From: Aplectana chamaeleonis
Taxonomy: Eukaryota > Nematoda > Chromadorea > Rhabditida > Cosmocercidae
Direction of reading: 5' to 3'
DNA length: 64,000 nucleotides
Assembly: GCA_029168955.1 (NCBI GenBank)
Contig: JAPDOI010000270.1
Coordinates: forward strand, 930,001-994,000
Shown here piece after piece: positions 12,501 through 23,398 of this stretch. The notes under the pieces were generated by a model, which saw only the letters and a program-made list of their open reading frames with translations, ran no database searches and was not told where the DNA came from. Every line of letters starts with the position of its first letter. Within the stretch, counting starts at the first letter, position 1. A program made the translations under genes and the position numbers.

Positions 12501-15500
12501 AGAGGCGGGCTGATACTTAAGGATTTCGCGCTTTTCTGGTACGTTATTCTCAATTTCTACGTCATTTTAGTTCTACCCAAGGGCCACTCAACCAAAATAG
12601 CGAATATTCTCGAAATTTGAGATCATCGTGAACACTGCCTTTGAGGAAACTGTCAGCGATTTCGTTTCTTCGAGGGACGCTGTGTCCAGCTATCGTGCGT
12701 CGATCAAGAATAAATTTTCATCGTGGCTGTGCGGGAAGGTTTTTTTTTTCTGAATCGGGAACGGTGGGGGATCTGAACGGGTTGATGAAGAAATAGAAAT
12801 ATTCCGCTTTAGCATTATGTTCCTGGGAGCAAACCGGAGGTAAGCACTTTTGTGGCTGCCTGATTACATTGAAGGTGCCTTAATCAACTCTCGTACATCG
12901 CTGAAACCGTTGCTAATTGCGGGGTCCGAATTTCGAATAGATCCGGATAATTTTGATTTGGATATATTTCGATACATTATCAAATGTTTTCTAATCGACA
13001 ACCTGCAAACTGCCCAAGTGAGCAGTCAATTGAATCATTCAATAAAAAATTCAAACGGTATCACTCTGGTCGAAACTCGAGAAGTGTGCTGCCATGCAAA
13101 ACTTGTCCAGGTAGGTTATGTTGGGCGCTGAGCACGTTTATCAAGTCCATTTCCAGATTTTCGAAAGATTGCTGCGCGTTTCGCGAGTGTCAGTAGGTAC
13201 AGAAAGCTTATAGCTTCCATGAACCAGCTGCTCGGAGCGGGATACTAGCTGGGAAACCTCTCATGTTGTTCCACAGGATCAGCTAGCTGATGATTGTTTT
13301 CCAGTCAACTCTAGGACGCTCTCTTCAAAAAATCTGAATTGCTGCGTGCATCTGCGAAAGCCTCTCAGAATTTGCATTTCCTGCACCTGAGCTGAGTGTG
13401 ACGTTTGTAGTTTTTGGATGTATTTGGCTGAAAACTTCAATGAAGAGTGATTTGACGTACTGAGCTAAGTCGGTTACTTAAAAAAAATAAGCAGGGGATC
13501 CATGAGTTACAGATTTGAAATGGCTGATTGCTTCTAATTAGACATTTGTTAAGCGCCTTTTCTCTTTGAAAAACGCGCATTAGTGTTTGGAAAATCTAAC
13601 AACGGACCCCACAATTGTGTTCAGCGCCTAAAATCACCCCACTGAGCAAAGTTTGGGTGAAGGTATGGTACATCATCCAAACTTTGCGCAGACTGATAGC
13701 GTTCTGGATTTGAAAGTATTTTCAGCTGGGTATTTATACCAATTAGAGGTCTCTGAAAGGGTTTCGAAAAAATGATCCAGATTTCACTGAAAATCCTCCC
13801 AGTTGGATTATTGGGGCTCTGATCACGAATCTGGGGTCTATTGGTAGACTTTCCGAGGTTTTTGACTTGATTTGTCCAAAGCTTCCCCTCGGGAAAATTC
13901 AATGGCAAATCGCGACTTTTGACGATTCCCGGAGTGCTATGATAGATATGGATCAAATTGTTGCTTTCGGGGTTCTTTGTAGTGCTTAACACGAATCTGC
14001 GAACCGCTTATCGATTTTTGATTGATCACGGCGGGTACGGTGGGTATAGGTAGCTTGAACAAAGTCTGAGATTTGGCTCAAGATTTCTCTGTTGGTGTTA
14101 ATTGGATGCCGAACAGAAATTTGAGGTCCATTTCGATTTTCGAAATATTAAAGTAGGTAACGACAGTTGAAAGGCATTACGCCTTCCGCAACCTACAGTA
14201 ACCCTAAATCTAGCGACAAACAGGCCCCAGATTCGCGTTAAGCGCCCTGAATTTTGGGTCGAATGCGAATTTTTTCAAACACCCTAAAAATTAGCCCTCA
14301 CCTTTTCGCAAAGCTTGAAAACGCCTATAATTTCGTTCAGCGGTGTTCGCAGCGAAATCAAATGTTCAATTCGGGGTCAGTGAGCCAAACTGACCAGAAA
14401 AAAATTCATCATTTTTTCAATGGTGGAGTGACGATACGAGGTTCCTTAACATGGGGTTTTACTATGGATGCCACAGAGATACTAAATACTAGAGTAAGGA
14501 CTTTTTGAAAAGAGATCGAACGAACGAATTTCGAATGAATTCGTTCATTTTTCATTCCGAACGAACGAATTTCGATTAAATTCGTTCATTTTTCATTCCG
14601 AACGAACGGATTTCAAATAAATTCGTTCATTTTTCATTCCGAACGAACGTATTTCGAATAAATTCGTTCATTTTTTATTCCGAACGAACGAATTTCGAAT
14701 AAATTCGTTCATTTTTCATTCCGAACGAACGAATTTCGATTAAATTCGTTCATTTTTCATTCCGAACGAACGGATTTCAAATAAATTCGTTCATTTTTCA
14801 TTCCGAACGAACGAATTTCGAATAAATTCGTTCATTTTTCATTCCGAACGAACGGATTTCGAATAAATTCGTTCATTTTTTATTCCGAACGAACGAATTT
14901 CGAATAAATTCGTTCATTTTTCATGCCGAACGAACGGATTTCGAACAAATTCGTTCATTTTTTATTTCGAAAGAACGAATATTCGAAATTCGATTATTCG
15001 AATGACGAATGATTTGCGCATCCATAGCAATATCGCGCAACTACGAAGTGAACGGCAATAACAAGTTGAATTCTTCTTCTAGAACTTCATTTCCACGTAC
15101 AATTCAAACTAGTGAGGCACGACTCATCTCTAAACCTGTACGGGGTACAACGCAAAGAATGCTACAAAACCATTTTTTTTCGCTCTAACTTAGTCTAAGG
15201 AGCTTATTCGAGGTGCCTAACAAACTTTGCTTGCCCCTGCCCCATAAGCCAGCCAGATCAGTGGAGCCGAGATCCATAATTATCTCCATAGGGTGCTCTC
15301 GCCTCTATGGTTTAAATGAGAGGCGCAGAGTTCTGCTGGAGCCAACAACGGGGCTCGGCTCCACCGCCCTGGCTGGCTTATGGAGTCAGCAAAGTTAGGA
15401 ACCCGTTATATCATTCGACGCAGAATTTTACGTAGATTTCAAAAACAACCTTCACCAGGTTAAAGAGTTATATGCTAAAATTGGTGTTTCGTAAAATGAA

Positions 15501-18500
15501 TCAGGCTGAAGGGTCGAGAAAATATTTTTCCAAAATGGAAGCACAAGCTGGTGGCCTACGCAGTGTTGATCTTCGGAAGCAGTCGCAGTTAATGAACCCT
15601 CTTCTGTTCATGGCCCAGTCCAAACACCGATGGGCAGGACACGTGTTGCGCCGCATGGATGACCGATGGAGCCTCCGTACAACAGTCTGGTTACCACGTG
15701 ATTGCCGCCGGCCTCTAGGCCGTCCTCCCACAAGATGGAACTCTGTATTTTTAGGCAGAGTCAAGACGTTCTGCACCGAGCGGGGGCTTCCTGAAAATCA
15801 CCATCACTGGATGTCCCTTGCTCGGTATCGGTCAAGCTGGTTGAGATGTGGTCCTCACGGCGGCGACGCGCAGTGAAGATGGATCATCAAGGTATCAAGG
15901 TAAGGTAAGGAAGCACAAGTTGACGCAGAATTCTATTTCCAAGCACAAAAAAAGTTATGGACGAAAAACAGGCAGCGACACCCAGCCAATCTTCAAAATG
16001 ACTAGCATGAGTGTTGGGTCACTTTCATTCTTTTTCGGGGCGTTTCACCGGTTGTAACCGGTTTTCCCAATGATTGAGGTTCCCCCTTCTCCTGCCCAGA
16101 GGTGAAGGTTGGTGGAGTACATGGCTCCACCCAACGAAGCTATGGTTGGTGTTATCATTGCGCGGCGGCATGAAAAAATGGGCGTGGCCAAGTGCGATTA
16201 CCATATGGCTTCCCCCGTTAGAACCGTTCTAGTAGCCTCATCAGACAGTGTGGAGAAAAAATTTAGCTCTTGTGTTCGGGAAAATGGAACAATGGAGTAG
16301 TGAAGAAAATGAATTCAGTCTTGAAAGGTATGTCGATTCCTTCACGCATTAGAGCTGATTTTCATATTTTTTGTTAAATCAGCTCGGGTATTCAAATTCG
16401 AATAACGTTCGAATATTCACCTCTGCGAATAATCGAATTTGAATAATGTTCGAATATTCACCTTTCGCGAATAGTCGAATTCAAATAATATTCGAATATT
16501 CACCTTTTCCGAATAGTCGAATTTGAATAATATTCGAATATTCACCTGTTCCGAATAGTCGAATTCTAATAATATTCGAATATTCACCATTTGCGAATAG
16601 TCGAATTCGAATAATGTTCGAATTTTCACCTCTTGCGAATAGTCGAATTCGAATAATGTTCGAATATTCACATTTTTCGAATATTCGAAGGTTCGAATAA
16701 AAATTCGTTCGAAAAATTCGAATATGTATTCGAACTCGAATATTCGGTCCTCACTCTACTAAATACATTAGGTTTTTACAGATGCATTTAACTTAGGAAC
16801 ACTTAACTTCTAAAAAAGCAATTCGTTACGTGCTCATTGACCAGGACGGCTTCGGAAGGCACAGACGTGCTCAGACCGACCACGAAGGGTTGATATTGCA
16901 CATTAGATTCGAATGGTGTAGATGCTTGTCGACCGGGCTGGTTACAGCTGATCGGCAGACTATGACAGGGGCCACATAGAATGAACAGATATTAAAGAAA
17001 CTAACGGCACGCAGCCGAGACAATCGCCGAAGAAATTCGAATTGCGCTGTAAGGCGCTATATAATTTCGAATCTAACAGAACGAGATCGAGCATGGCAAA
17101 TTTTTTTCAAATTTCGGTAATGTGGTCAGACTAATCAAATGGAACAGACAGTCACCTACAGTGCACCATAAGTAGCAGCGACGGGCAGATGTATGCGAAT
17201 TTATTTGGAATTACTATTTGAGTTTGAATGCTCATTAGAACAGTTGGCTTTGATTGATGATTAGATTGGGATGACCCCTATTGAGGTTCGACCTCCGAAT
17301 TATATCCACATCGATTAGTACTTGAATGGTGCGATTTCAGAAATTCCGAATTCGAATAGTAATTCTAACGGCATAACTGCGCAAAGAAGGTTAACCTAGA
17401 TAACAAAAGTGGACTCTGGGCAGATTTACTCTTCTCATTGGGAGCTTAATATCGCACGTTGTGGTCTGCCAAGCTTCTTCGCCGGCCAAGTTGAACACCA
17501 ATGTAACAACTCTGAGAAAATTCGCATTGCTATGGCATCGTCATAACACACATGTGGCCGGGCCTGTGAGCTATTACGATGCCACTTGTAGGCTATTTCG
17601 ATGTCACATGTGGGCTATGTCGATGCCACATGTGGGTTATTACGATGGTTCCCACCACGGTCTACGTTTGCGGGACCACCCCCCCCCCTGGCTGTGGGGA
17701 TTATCCCCTCAGCCGCCAAAAAATAATTATTCAGCTTCTGAGTGATCCTTCAAAGGTGACTTGAAGTCACCTTCCAGGATCGGCCTCGAAATGCCGTTTG
17801 AGCATTCTGTGGGATGGAGCGCCTTTTATGCACTTCGGTTTCTTTACTCTGAGCATGATACTGATACCAGAAAAGAACTCAGTTCTTAACAACTTCATGC
17901 TTTACTATGCCATAGAGATGCTATTTCGAGAAGGAGCTCAATTTCAATGCCATAGCGATCTCATATCGCGCAAAAGCTGCATTTCAGTGCCATAACGATG
18001 CAATAGCTATGGAAAAATTCTCAGAGAACTGGTATGATATCCGTTTTCGATTTAATCTTACCCATATACTAGGCGGCCGCCCGTGAGGGGTTAGCGGCCT
18101 CACTGCAGAATGGGGTTTCGATTTTTCCTACCGTTACCCAAACTCTATGAGCCGCAGAGTGCGGAGCAGTAACTCAAGAGTGCGACTTCCAACTTCGACA
18201 CCTACCTTGTTCAGCGCAGCATGGCATGACTCCGCTGGACATGGTAGGTGTCGTAAACAAAATTCTCCCAGAAGATGATAACCGTTGATGATCGTTCTGA
18301 GACGTTGGGGAGTCTATAATTTTTTTTCAAAACTTTATCTAAATGCAGCTAAAGATTTCCTGAAACTATGTGGCTATGTGGCTGATAGTTTTCAACGAAG
18401 CTGAATCTGACAGTGATGGTGCAATGCTTCTTTGAAAGAAGAGCGGAATCCTCATTTTCAGGGTGGCTCTATGGTTTTGAAACGCACTGCATATATCGTA

Positions 18501-19989
18501 CTCGAATTCTCCCTATCGGGAATGAGCTCCCACCTGAAGAACGACAAACGACGTCGTGCAAACCATTGCTGGAAAGCGCAGAGCAAAACAAAATAAGGTC
18601 GGAATTCTGACATTGCATGAACTAGTCGTCCAGTAGATGAATAGGTGAGAAGTCTGAAACTGAGACAAAGGATTACGCAAAACTCTTTATCAGTTGGCCA
18701 GCTTTATCTAGATACACTGTCCCTCGCTGACTTGCCCTTTCTCATGGCGAGACAAAAAGCCTGCTAATGGCGGATGCTCTTATGGTCAATGGTGAGTAGA
18801 ATCAGCAAATTGAAGACGCAAATACTAGAGAAGCAACGCTACTCCACCCACAGATGGAGGGTCTGTGAAATCACCTTATGACTTCTCGCACTATAAGCAA
18901 AGGAACTCACAAGCCGCTACACACTTTGAAATAGGTAAACCCGAGCTGTTGCTTATTGTTAGAAGAAATTTTGAGCGTTCATGAGGTTCCAGAATAGATA
19001 AGGTATAGAGGATATTCAGGGTGCTGAACGCGATTATGCGTCCACCAATAAATTTTCCGAGGTTCGCCGTAGGTAACGGTGAGAATAATGTCATTTAGTC
19101 TGTATAATCTACCTTAATAATTCAAAAATCGATAGCAAGAGCTCTTTCGTACTCTCTCGAATCTTCCTCGATTTTGTTGGAGATATGGGCTCGATAGCTT
19201 TCTCTGCAGCTTCACCAAGGATTTTTGTAAACTCCTCGTAGTTAGCACTGATTTCGAATTATTTTACTGAAAGGCCTCTAGTTTCCAAGAACGGCTTCTG
19301 AACGCTTGTATGGGAGGGTTGACCTTTTTCCCTATTCTATTCTCGCGCAAAAACAGCGAAAATAAGGCAAAGACGAAATTATACTTGAATATAAATTCAA
19401 TTTAAGTGGAAACCTTGACTCGAAAAGAACCACACTTACGTTTCTGGTCATTGGCAGTTTTGACACTTCTTTGCTACCTCCTGACTCTGTGACAAGGGAG
19501 AAGTTGGTTGCGTGCGGAAATTTTGCCTTTTATTTTCCGTTTGTACTTCAAATCTTTATATGCATACAGCTCCTCCTTGTTGCAAATTACACTAATAATG
19601 AGCTTCGAGAATACCAGTTTTTTTTTTCTTTGCACTGTTCTTTCTTCTCCGCTATCCTCTGTCTTGTGTAGGGTAAAAAGGCGAAGTTATACCTTTCGCA
19701 TGATTTTTTTTCGGATTTCGACTTACCTGTATAATTGTGATCAGGACGGAGTGAATTATGAAAAGATACAGCATAGCTATGAATAAAATCTGAATTCACT
19801 TGTTTTGTCCCCGTAGGCGCAATTTGGAGCATCTTGGCTTACCTTGCTGTTGATGTGAAAGTACAAACTTCTGCATTTTCTCAGTACCACAGCACTTATC
19901 GCACATGATATGAAGCCAGCGAACGCTTGGCCAGAAATGCACACTAGGAACCATGCGTTAGTGGTCAAATCGTTCACTTCACAACTCAT
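6550..19989 (-). CDS. Sra-superfamily 7TM chemoreceptor, receptor 1 (7 exons, 324 aa)
   Basis: Putative G-protein-coupled chemosensory receptor of the nematode Sra superfamily (Sra/Srab type; subfamily not decided). Exons in coding order: 19989-19843, 19789-19727, 18653-18534, 11045-10950, 7241-7045, 6964-6778, 6714-6550 (stop TGA at 6552-6550). They sum to 975 nt and are open throughout, with GT donors and AG acceptors. Visible features: TM1 in exon 1 ending HINSK, TM2 filling exon 2, a TM3 exon with the RFP motif, ER after TM3 (CMVFERAVALW), a conserved Cys before TM3 (TTSSC) and one after TM4 (TTYC) that could form the usual disulphide, YQLREN after TM5, and PYYTLVSPI in TM7. Exon 1 matches receptor 2 at 36 of 49 residues. 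Start chosen because an acceptor lies 2 nt before the ATG in both paralogues. Introns 3 and 4 (7.5 and 3.7 kb) are swollen by repeats. Family and pathway come from knowledge; ligand unknown. Confidence 0.86.
7325..7446. repeat. Perfect 39-bp inverted repeat in receptor 1 intron 4
   Basis: Arms 7325-7363 and 7408-7446 are exact complements over 39 bp (starting CGCGTTCAGTCCGCAAAATG) around a 44-bp spacer. It lies just upstream of exon 5. No coding sense. Confidence 0.85.
7970..8700. repeat. Dispersed repeat with CGAATCTGxxGTCCTTT motifs
   Basis: Diverged similarity to 13600-14320 and 22373-22700: each has short phrases such as GAATCTGGGGTC, CGATTTTCGAAATATT and GGTACGGTGGGTA in the same order. 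Edges unclear, no ORF of note. Confidence 0.45.
8760..9020. repeat. Diverged repeat shared with 59280-59600
   Basis: Contains CAGCATATGCTGCTGTTAGC, close to CAGCATATGCAGTTGTTAGC at 59530, and both have GGGGTTGAACC and a phrase like GGCCTGCTTGCTGC. Origin unknown. Confidence 0.4.
9307..9833 (-). other. Pair of unrecognised minus-strand frames
   Basis: Two adjacent frames of 97 and 78 residues (9307-9600 and 9597-9833) lie within receptor 1 intron 4. The upstream one is charged and lysine-rich and the other is hydrophobic. I recognise no domain, see no convincing splice sites, and cannot say whether they are coding. Confidence 0.2.
9876..10318. mobile_element. Nested foldback element in receptor 1 intron 4
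   Basis: Outer termini CTCCAGGGGCGGCATGCATG and ATGCCGCCCCAGGAG are inverted. Inside, 9901-9943 pairs with 10008-10050 (GTATCGTCCA ... TGGACGATAC, 43 bp, about one mismatch), and 10056-10100 pairs with 10246-10293 around TTGGGGTTAGGTAGGG. No protein. Confidence 0.65.
10391..10588. repeat. 98-bp tandem duplication
   Basis: Two near-identical units (10391-10488 and 10489-10588) starting GGTCGTCTTGATGTGTTGG and containing GACTGACCCGCCCCTTGCGG. The 109-aa minus-strand frame across it is a by-product of the duplication. Confidence 0.8.
11180..11741. mobile_element. TIR element carrying the degenerate SL1-like RNA
   Basis: About 562 bp, bounded by TACTCAGAAA at the left and the complement CTGAGTA at the right. 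It has the same internal AAGTTACTTG/TTTATATTACATG arms and the same central unit as the copy at 47780-48459, and lacks one internal duplication of that copy. It lies in receptor 1 intron 3, starting about 130 bp upstream of exon 4. Confidence 0.7.
11390..11489 (-). pseudogene. Degenerate SL1-like RNA copy
   Basis: Second copy of the SL-RNA unit, in receptor 1 intron 3 on the same strand as the gene. The leader at 11489-11468 differs from SL1 at 4 of 22 positions (5, 11, 18, 21), including a change next to the donor (TGTG|GTAC). The Sm-like site of the 48-kb copy is replaced by TTCTTTCTGCG. Flanking sequence is homologous to the other copy on both sides, so the whole repeat was copied. Probably non-functional. 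Confidence 0.6.
12014..12497. mobile_element. MITE, family M3, in receptor 1 intron 3
   Basis: Termini AGGCACAGGACACCC at the left and GGGTGTTCTGTGCCT at the right, flanked by TTAA on both sides. The interior has the repeated motif GGGGTCGGGCCTG and CGCTTATTTGGAGGAATT. Other copies: 20413, 28978 and a short inverted one at 22017. Confidence 0.75.
13600..14320. repeat. Dispersed repeat, second copy, in receptor 1 intron 3
   Basis: Related to 7970-8700 and 22373-22700. It includes ATTTTCGAAATATTAAAGTA and a CGGTGGGTATAGGTAG stretch. The 123-aa minus-strand frame over it is not recognisable and is probably a shadow. Confidence 0.45.
14518..14990. repeat. 41-bp tandem array (about 11 copies)
   Basis: The unit starts GAACGAACGAATTTCGAATA and ends TTTTTCATTCC; each unit contains the inverted pair GAACGAA/TTCGTTC. 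Variants alternate along the array (GATTAAATT, AAATAAATT, GAATAAATT), suggesting amplification of multi-unit blocks. Confidence 0.88.
15200..15540. mobile_element. Palindromic MITE, partial copy
   Basis: Central hairpin CCCATAAGCCAGCCAG ... CTGGCTGGCTTATGG around the motif TCTCGCCTCTATGGTTTAAA, then CAAAGTTAGGAACCCG and GTTAAAGAGTTA. It matches the complete copy at 50680-51345. It is nested in the hAT-like element and abuts an RTE tail. Confidence 0.65.
15541..15908 (+). pseudogene. RTE-type retrotransposon 3' end
   Basis: The plus-strand frame ends with the C-terminal signature of nematode RTE reverse transcriptases: HRWAGHVLRRMDDRWS, then WLPRDCRRPLGRPPTRW, then WMSLARYRSSWLRCGPH before the stop. 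The 3' tail GATCATCAAGGTATCAAGG is shared with the element at 41716-43312. Strongly 5'-truncated, as usual for target-primed insertion. Confidence 0.78.
16385..16690. repeat. 42-bp tandem array (about 7 copies)
   Basis: Unit GCGAATAGTCGAATTCGAAT followed by AATGTTCGAATATTCACC and a few bases. It is open in one minus-strand frame (repeated FDYS ... VNIRILFE), but this is only because the 42-bp period is a multiple of three. Confidence 0.88.
17690..17831 (-). ncRNA. Candidate Sm-class small RNA gene, copy 1
   Basis: On the minus strand, in order: TATA-like GCATAAAAGGC (17831-17821), a 40-nt gap, a long hairpin (17781-17744; GATCCT ... AGGTGACTT/AAGTCACCTT ... AGGATC), a U-rich Sm-like site AATTATTTTTTGG (17728-17716), and a 3' hairpin (17714-17690; GGCTG ... 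CAGCC around GGGGATAATCCCC). Two other copies keep the same order and spacing. The RNA class is not identified. Confidence 0.42.
18061..18130. repeat. Short repeat shared with 53031-53100
   Basis: Both loci read CAGGCGGC or AGGCGGCC, then GGGTTxGCGGCCTCACTG, then AGAATGG and GTTTCGATT. Origin unknown. Confidence 0.45.
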
Positions 19990-19991
19990 TC

Positions 19992-19999
19992 CTGAAAAA
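19992..19999 (-). promoter_or_regulatory. Spliced-leader trans-splice acceptor of receptor 1
   Basis: On the minus strand a perfect TTTTTCAG lies directly before the first exon, leaving only a 2-nt leader (GA) before the ATG. Nematode SL1 trans-splicing uses TTTTCAG-type acceptors a few bases before the start codon, and receptor 2 has the same layout. An ordinary cis-acceptor for an upstream non-coding exon cannot be excluded. Confidence 0.6.
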
Positions 20000-20412
20000 G
20001 TGAACGAACGTGTAAGTTTCAGTCTCACCTACAGAGTGTTCGTTGTCAGAAAACAAGTGGGGTCCTACTTCGCAAGGATCCATTGCTCAGGCATGCTCTG
20101 AATATTTTTGAGGATTGGCTACATGTCGCGTTCTACACTCCGTTCTATAAAAATAGACGAACACCCCCCCCCGAAATTGTAGTTTCTGGAACCTGTAGTA
20201 ACATGTGAGCTACCCAGATGTCACCATTTTTTTTAACGACCCCGAAAACCGTAGTTTCATCTATAGTCAGCTTTTTTGTTAATACTTTACACACCTACAG
20301 GACTTGAACATCAATTTCGACCGTTCCATAAGTATACGAACACTTACGAAAAAAACTGCAAGTTTAGTGGATAATATTGGAAAATATCTTCAGTAACATT
20401 TCAATATGAGGA

Positions 20413-20890
20413 AGGCACAGGACACCCAGAAAATTATTTTTTAGTTTTTATGCTGGGCTTCGAAAGAGTCGCACTCTGATCACATTGGTATCTCTGAAAT
20501 CGTCCAAGACCTCCTATGAACAGAGTTATGGCTCCTTAAAAATGCCTGTTTTTTGAGGGTGAAAAATTGGTGGAGGAGTTGTCTCGAACATATGTTTCTC
20601 TTCAATTGCAATCGTTGCGCGAGCCAGGAAAAGGAGACAATCCGGCAATGGGCTGAAGAACGAAGAATTGTTGGAATTGAGCCATCGATCTATCCGCTAT
20701 CGAGTTCGTAAACCTGGTAGGGGGTCGGGCCTGTGGTGGTGAGTGAAGGAGGTCGGGCCTGTGGTGGTCGCCTATATCTCGCTTATTCCAAGGAACTGAG
20801 ATCTCGCACTTGACACGGGTTATATGGGAGGGGTCTGCTGCACAATCAAACAAAAATCACAAAATTCATATCTAAGGGTGTACTGTGCCT
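20413..20890. mobile_element. MITE, family M3
   Basis: Same orientation and interior as the 12014 copy. The right flank is TTAA; the left flank is degenerate. Confidence 0.72.
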
Positions 20891-21219
20891 TTAAACCATC
20901 GGAGTGACAAGACCTGTCTGCCAGAACTACGAATGTAGCAGTTTTTTCTGATCTACCACTTTCCGGGTACTTGTAAAAACTCTATTTCAGCTGCCCGAGT
21001 AATAAGAAAAAAAGTGTTTTATAAAAAAATTTTGAATTTTTTTTTCAGCCCAAACTTCTCCCTGGAGGGTTATTTGAGATGCTGAGGACGGCTATAAGAC
21101 TCGTACTTGATAATTTCAACGACAAAGACAGTTTACGGTAGATACTTTTTTTTACATATTGAGCTCGCAACTTCTACGCCGATAACTTTTTCTTTTACTA
21201 TAACTCGGGCAGCTAGGAT

Positions 21220-21510
21220 AGGGTTTTTTGACTACCCGTGAGGTACTCGATCTGAAAAACCTGGTCTCACGGACAGTTCTGGCCACCAGGCCTGGTAATT
21301 CTCTTGTGAGTATAGAGGAATGTTTCGAAAAAATATTGAACGGACGAGAATTGAAAACATTTCGTTCAAAACGTTTTCGAACCAACAAGAGCCGAAAACG
21401 TTGGTGCGGAAAATGTTCGAACACAAGAAAAAGGGAAAATAAATCGTTTGAAGAAATTTCGAACGAACGAAAGCCGAGAAGTTTCTGTTCGAAAATTCTT
21501 TAAACAGATA
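21220..21510. other. Low-complexity stretch with repeated GTTCGAAAA/GAAAACG phrases
   Basis: Open in several frames on both strands (90-99 residues) owing to repeats of TTTCGTTCAAAACG, TTCGAACCAACAAGAGCCG and similar. No domain recognised; probably decayed satellite. Confidence 0.3.
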
Positions 21511-22016
21511 ATTCTCAGCAATGATAGCCAATCCCTCTCGTAAAACATGCTATACACAGCTTACTGTTCGGCGGACAGGCGATGGGACTCCTCACGTGTT
21601 GGCCTCAATTCCCTTTCCCTGAAATTTTTCGTGCGAAAAATGGTCCAAAACGGAATTTACCGGGCGAACATCCATCAAGAAGGGCACATTCTAACAATAC
21701 GATACTCATCAGTCAACCGCTTGGTACATCTATTTCAGCTAGCGGGTGAATTTTCTATACCCTTGGCTGGAGCTTTGCTAACTAGGGAACCTTGCATGGT
21801 GGTTCCCCGGATTAGAGAAGTGATGCTTTTTCATTAATTCTGGCATGCTCCCTCTGAGTCTGGAGTGAGGTTTTGTGAGGACACCTCCGAACAAAGTTAC
21901 GTGCATTTTCGAAGATCTGCGAGAGGCTGAAAAAAAAACCGGAAATTCAGGCAATTATCTGGGTGTTCGAAACAACTTTTTCAACAAGCAATCTTTGACT
22001 CGAAACTTCTATTTAA

Positions 22017-22355
22017 AGGCACGGTACACCGTCAGATATGAATTTTGAGATTTTCCTGTAATCGCGTAGAAGACCTCTCTTGTAACACACATAACACGTG
22101 CCAAGTGCGAGACCTCAATCCTTGCAAATATGCGAGATATAAGCAACCACCACAGGCCCGGCCCCCTTCCTGATTTTCGATACCGGCTGGATGGATGGAT
22201 AAATTTCAACCTAGTCTACGTTCTTGAGTCCATCACCGGCCCTTCTCATAATCCTGGCTCGCTCTCGTGCAACGATTGCGAATGAAAGGAAATACAGGCC
22301 TAGGACAACTCGTCCACCAAATTTTCGCCCTCAAATAACAGGGTGTACTGTGCAT
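22017..22355. mobile_element. MITE, family M3, inverted and shortened
   Basis: Reverse orientation relative to the 12014 copy, with an internal deletion (339 bp against about 480). TTAA flanks at both ends (22013-22016 and 22356-22359). Confidence 0.68.
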
Positions 22356-22372
22356 TTAAAGGCTCTCCAAAG

Positions 22373-22700
22373 TGCTGAATACGAATCTGGGTCTTCGTTT
22401 CAATATTTAAAAGGTTTAACCCCACAACGGAGTTTTCATCCAAATCCGAAAATTCGACCAAACTACCGTATACCTACCGTAACCTTCCGTAATCTACCGA
22501 ACTTCGACAAACGGGCGTCAGATTCGTGTTAATCTGTGCGAATTACTCTAGCGAAGCAGTTTTGAGCCAAATCTCTGATGGCATTTTAAAAATCCTCCAA
22601 AATTTCCTCCCAGTGGGAAGCCTTGAGCCAAATCTAACGAAGTTTTTTGAGCTTTGACGGATGGACTTTAGATTCGTCATCTACACTACGAACAATCCGT
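22373..22700. repeat. Dispersed repeat, third copy (partial)
   Basis: Contains CGAATCTGGGTCTTCGTTTC and CCGTATACCTACCGTAACC, matching the order of motifs in 7970-8700 and 13600-14320 in inverse orientation. Confidence 0.4.
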
Positions 22701-22877
22701 AGAGCAGATCTGAAGCGATTTTCTACAGCTCTTCAAGGGCCGCGTGATTTATATACTATGGACACTCTAACGAGTGTAGGCTCCTGGACCTTTCGAGCCT
22801 GCGATTCATAGTCCTGACGTAAAAACTGACCTCACAGACAAGTTCAGCATGTCACGTAAGCCAAATCTGCCAAATAT

Positions 22878-23398
22878 GCTGTTTGCCGCAATGTTAAAAC
22901 GCTATGGTGCGGTTGCGGACGACACACTACAACCACGGTGGAAAACCTGGCGCTTTGCCAGATTTCGTCATCGATTGGCGGTACAGCTGATATTCTGAGT
23001 GAGTTACAGTTTTTGTTATTTTTGTTTATTTGTTTCTGCTTTGCTTTTGTTTCTGACTCTTTTAGTATGCGAATAGGGGATTTTCTTAGTTTAAAAGGAA
23101 TTTGCGGGTTTTCCAATTATTAAGGTAGAATTTTGAAAAAACAACACTACCAAGCTCGAATAAACGACAAATTTCCATCGTACACTAAGAAAAGTCCCTG
23201 TTCGCAATACTGAAATAATCACAAACAAAATTACAGCTGAAACAAGCGTGAGCAAAAGAGAAAAACCCTAAACCGCTCAGAATATCTGCTGTGCTGTCGA
23301 TCGATGACGAAATCTGGCAAAGCGCCAGGTTCTCCACAGTAATGCGAGTTTGTCGACCGCAACCGCACCATAGCCTTTTAACATTGCGGTACCCTGTA
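22878..23398. mobile_element. Long-TIR foldback element, copy 1
   Basis: Arms of over 100 bp are inverted: TTGCCGCAATGTTAAAACGC at the left against CTTTTAACATTGCGGTACCC at the right, extending through GGCGCTTTGCCAGATTTCGT and its complement. The spacer is T-rich. A second copy is at 52337-52829. Confidence 0.75.

Larger units (their letters stand above)
14490..16758. mobile_element. hAT-like non-autonomous element with 8-bp target duplication
   Basis: The element begins TAGAGTAAGGAC at 14490 and ends GTCCTCACTCTA at 16758, which are inverted. It is flanked on both sides by the identical octamer CTAAATAC (14482-14489 and 16759-16766), an 8-bp duplication as made by hAT transposases. The interior has a 41-bp tandem array at the left, a 42-bp array at the right, and between them a palindromic MITE and an RTE tail that inserted later. 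No transposase was seen. It lies in receptor 1 intron 3. Confidence 0.75.

Noticed and set aside
16417..16671. Repetitive 84-aa minus-strand frame (VNIRILFEFDYS repeats)
   Set aside because: The 42-bp array has a period divisible by three, so an open frame is expected without coding.
18891..19094. 67-aa minus-strand frame between receptor 1 exons 2 and 3
   Set aside because: Exons 2 and 3 join in phase and align with receptor 2 without it; no counterpart exists in the paralogues.
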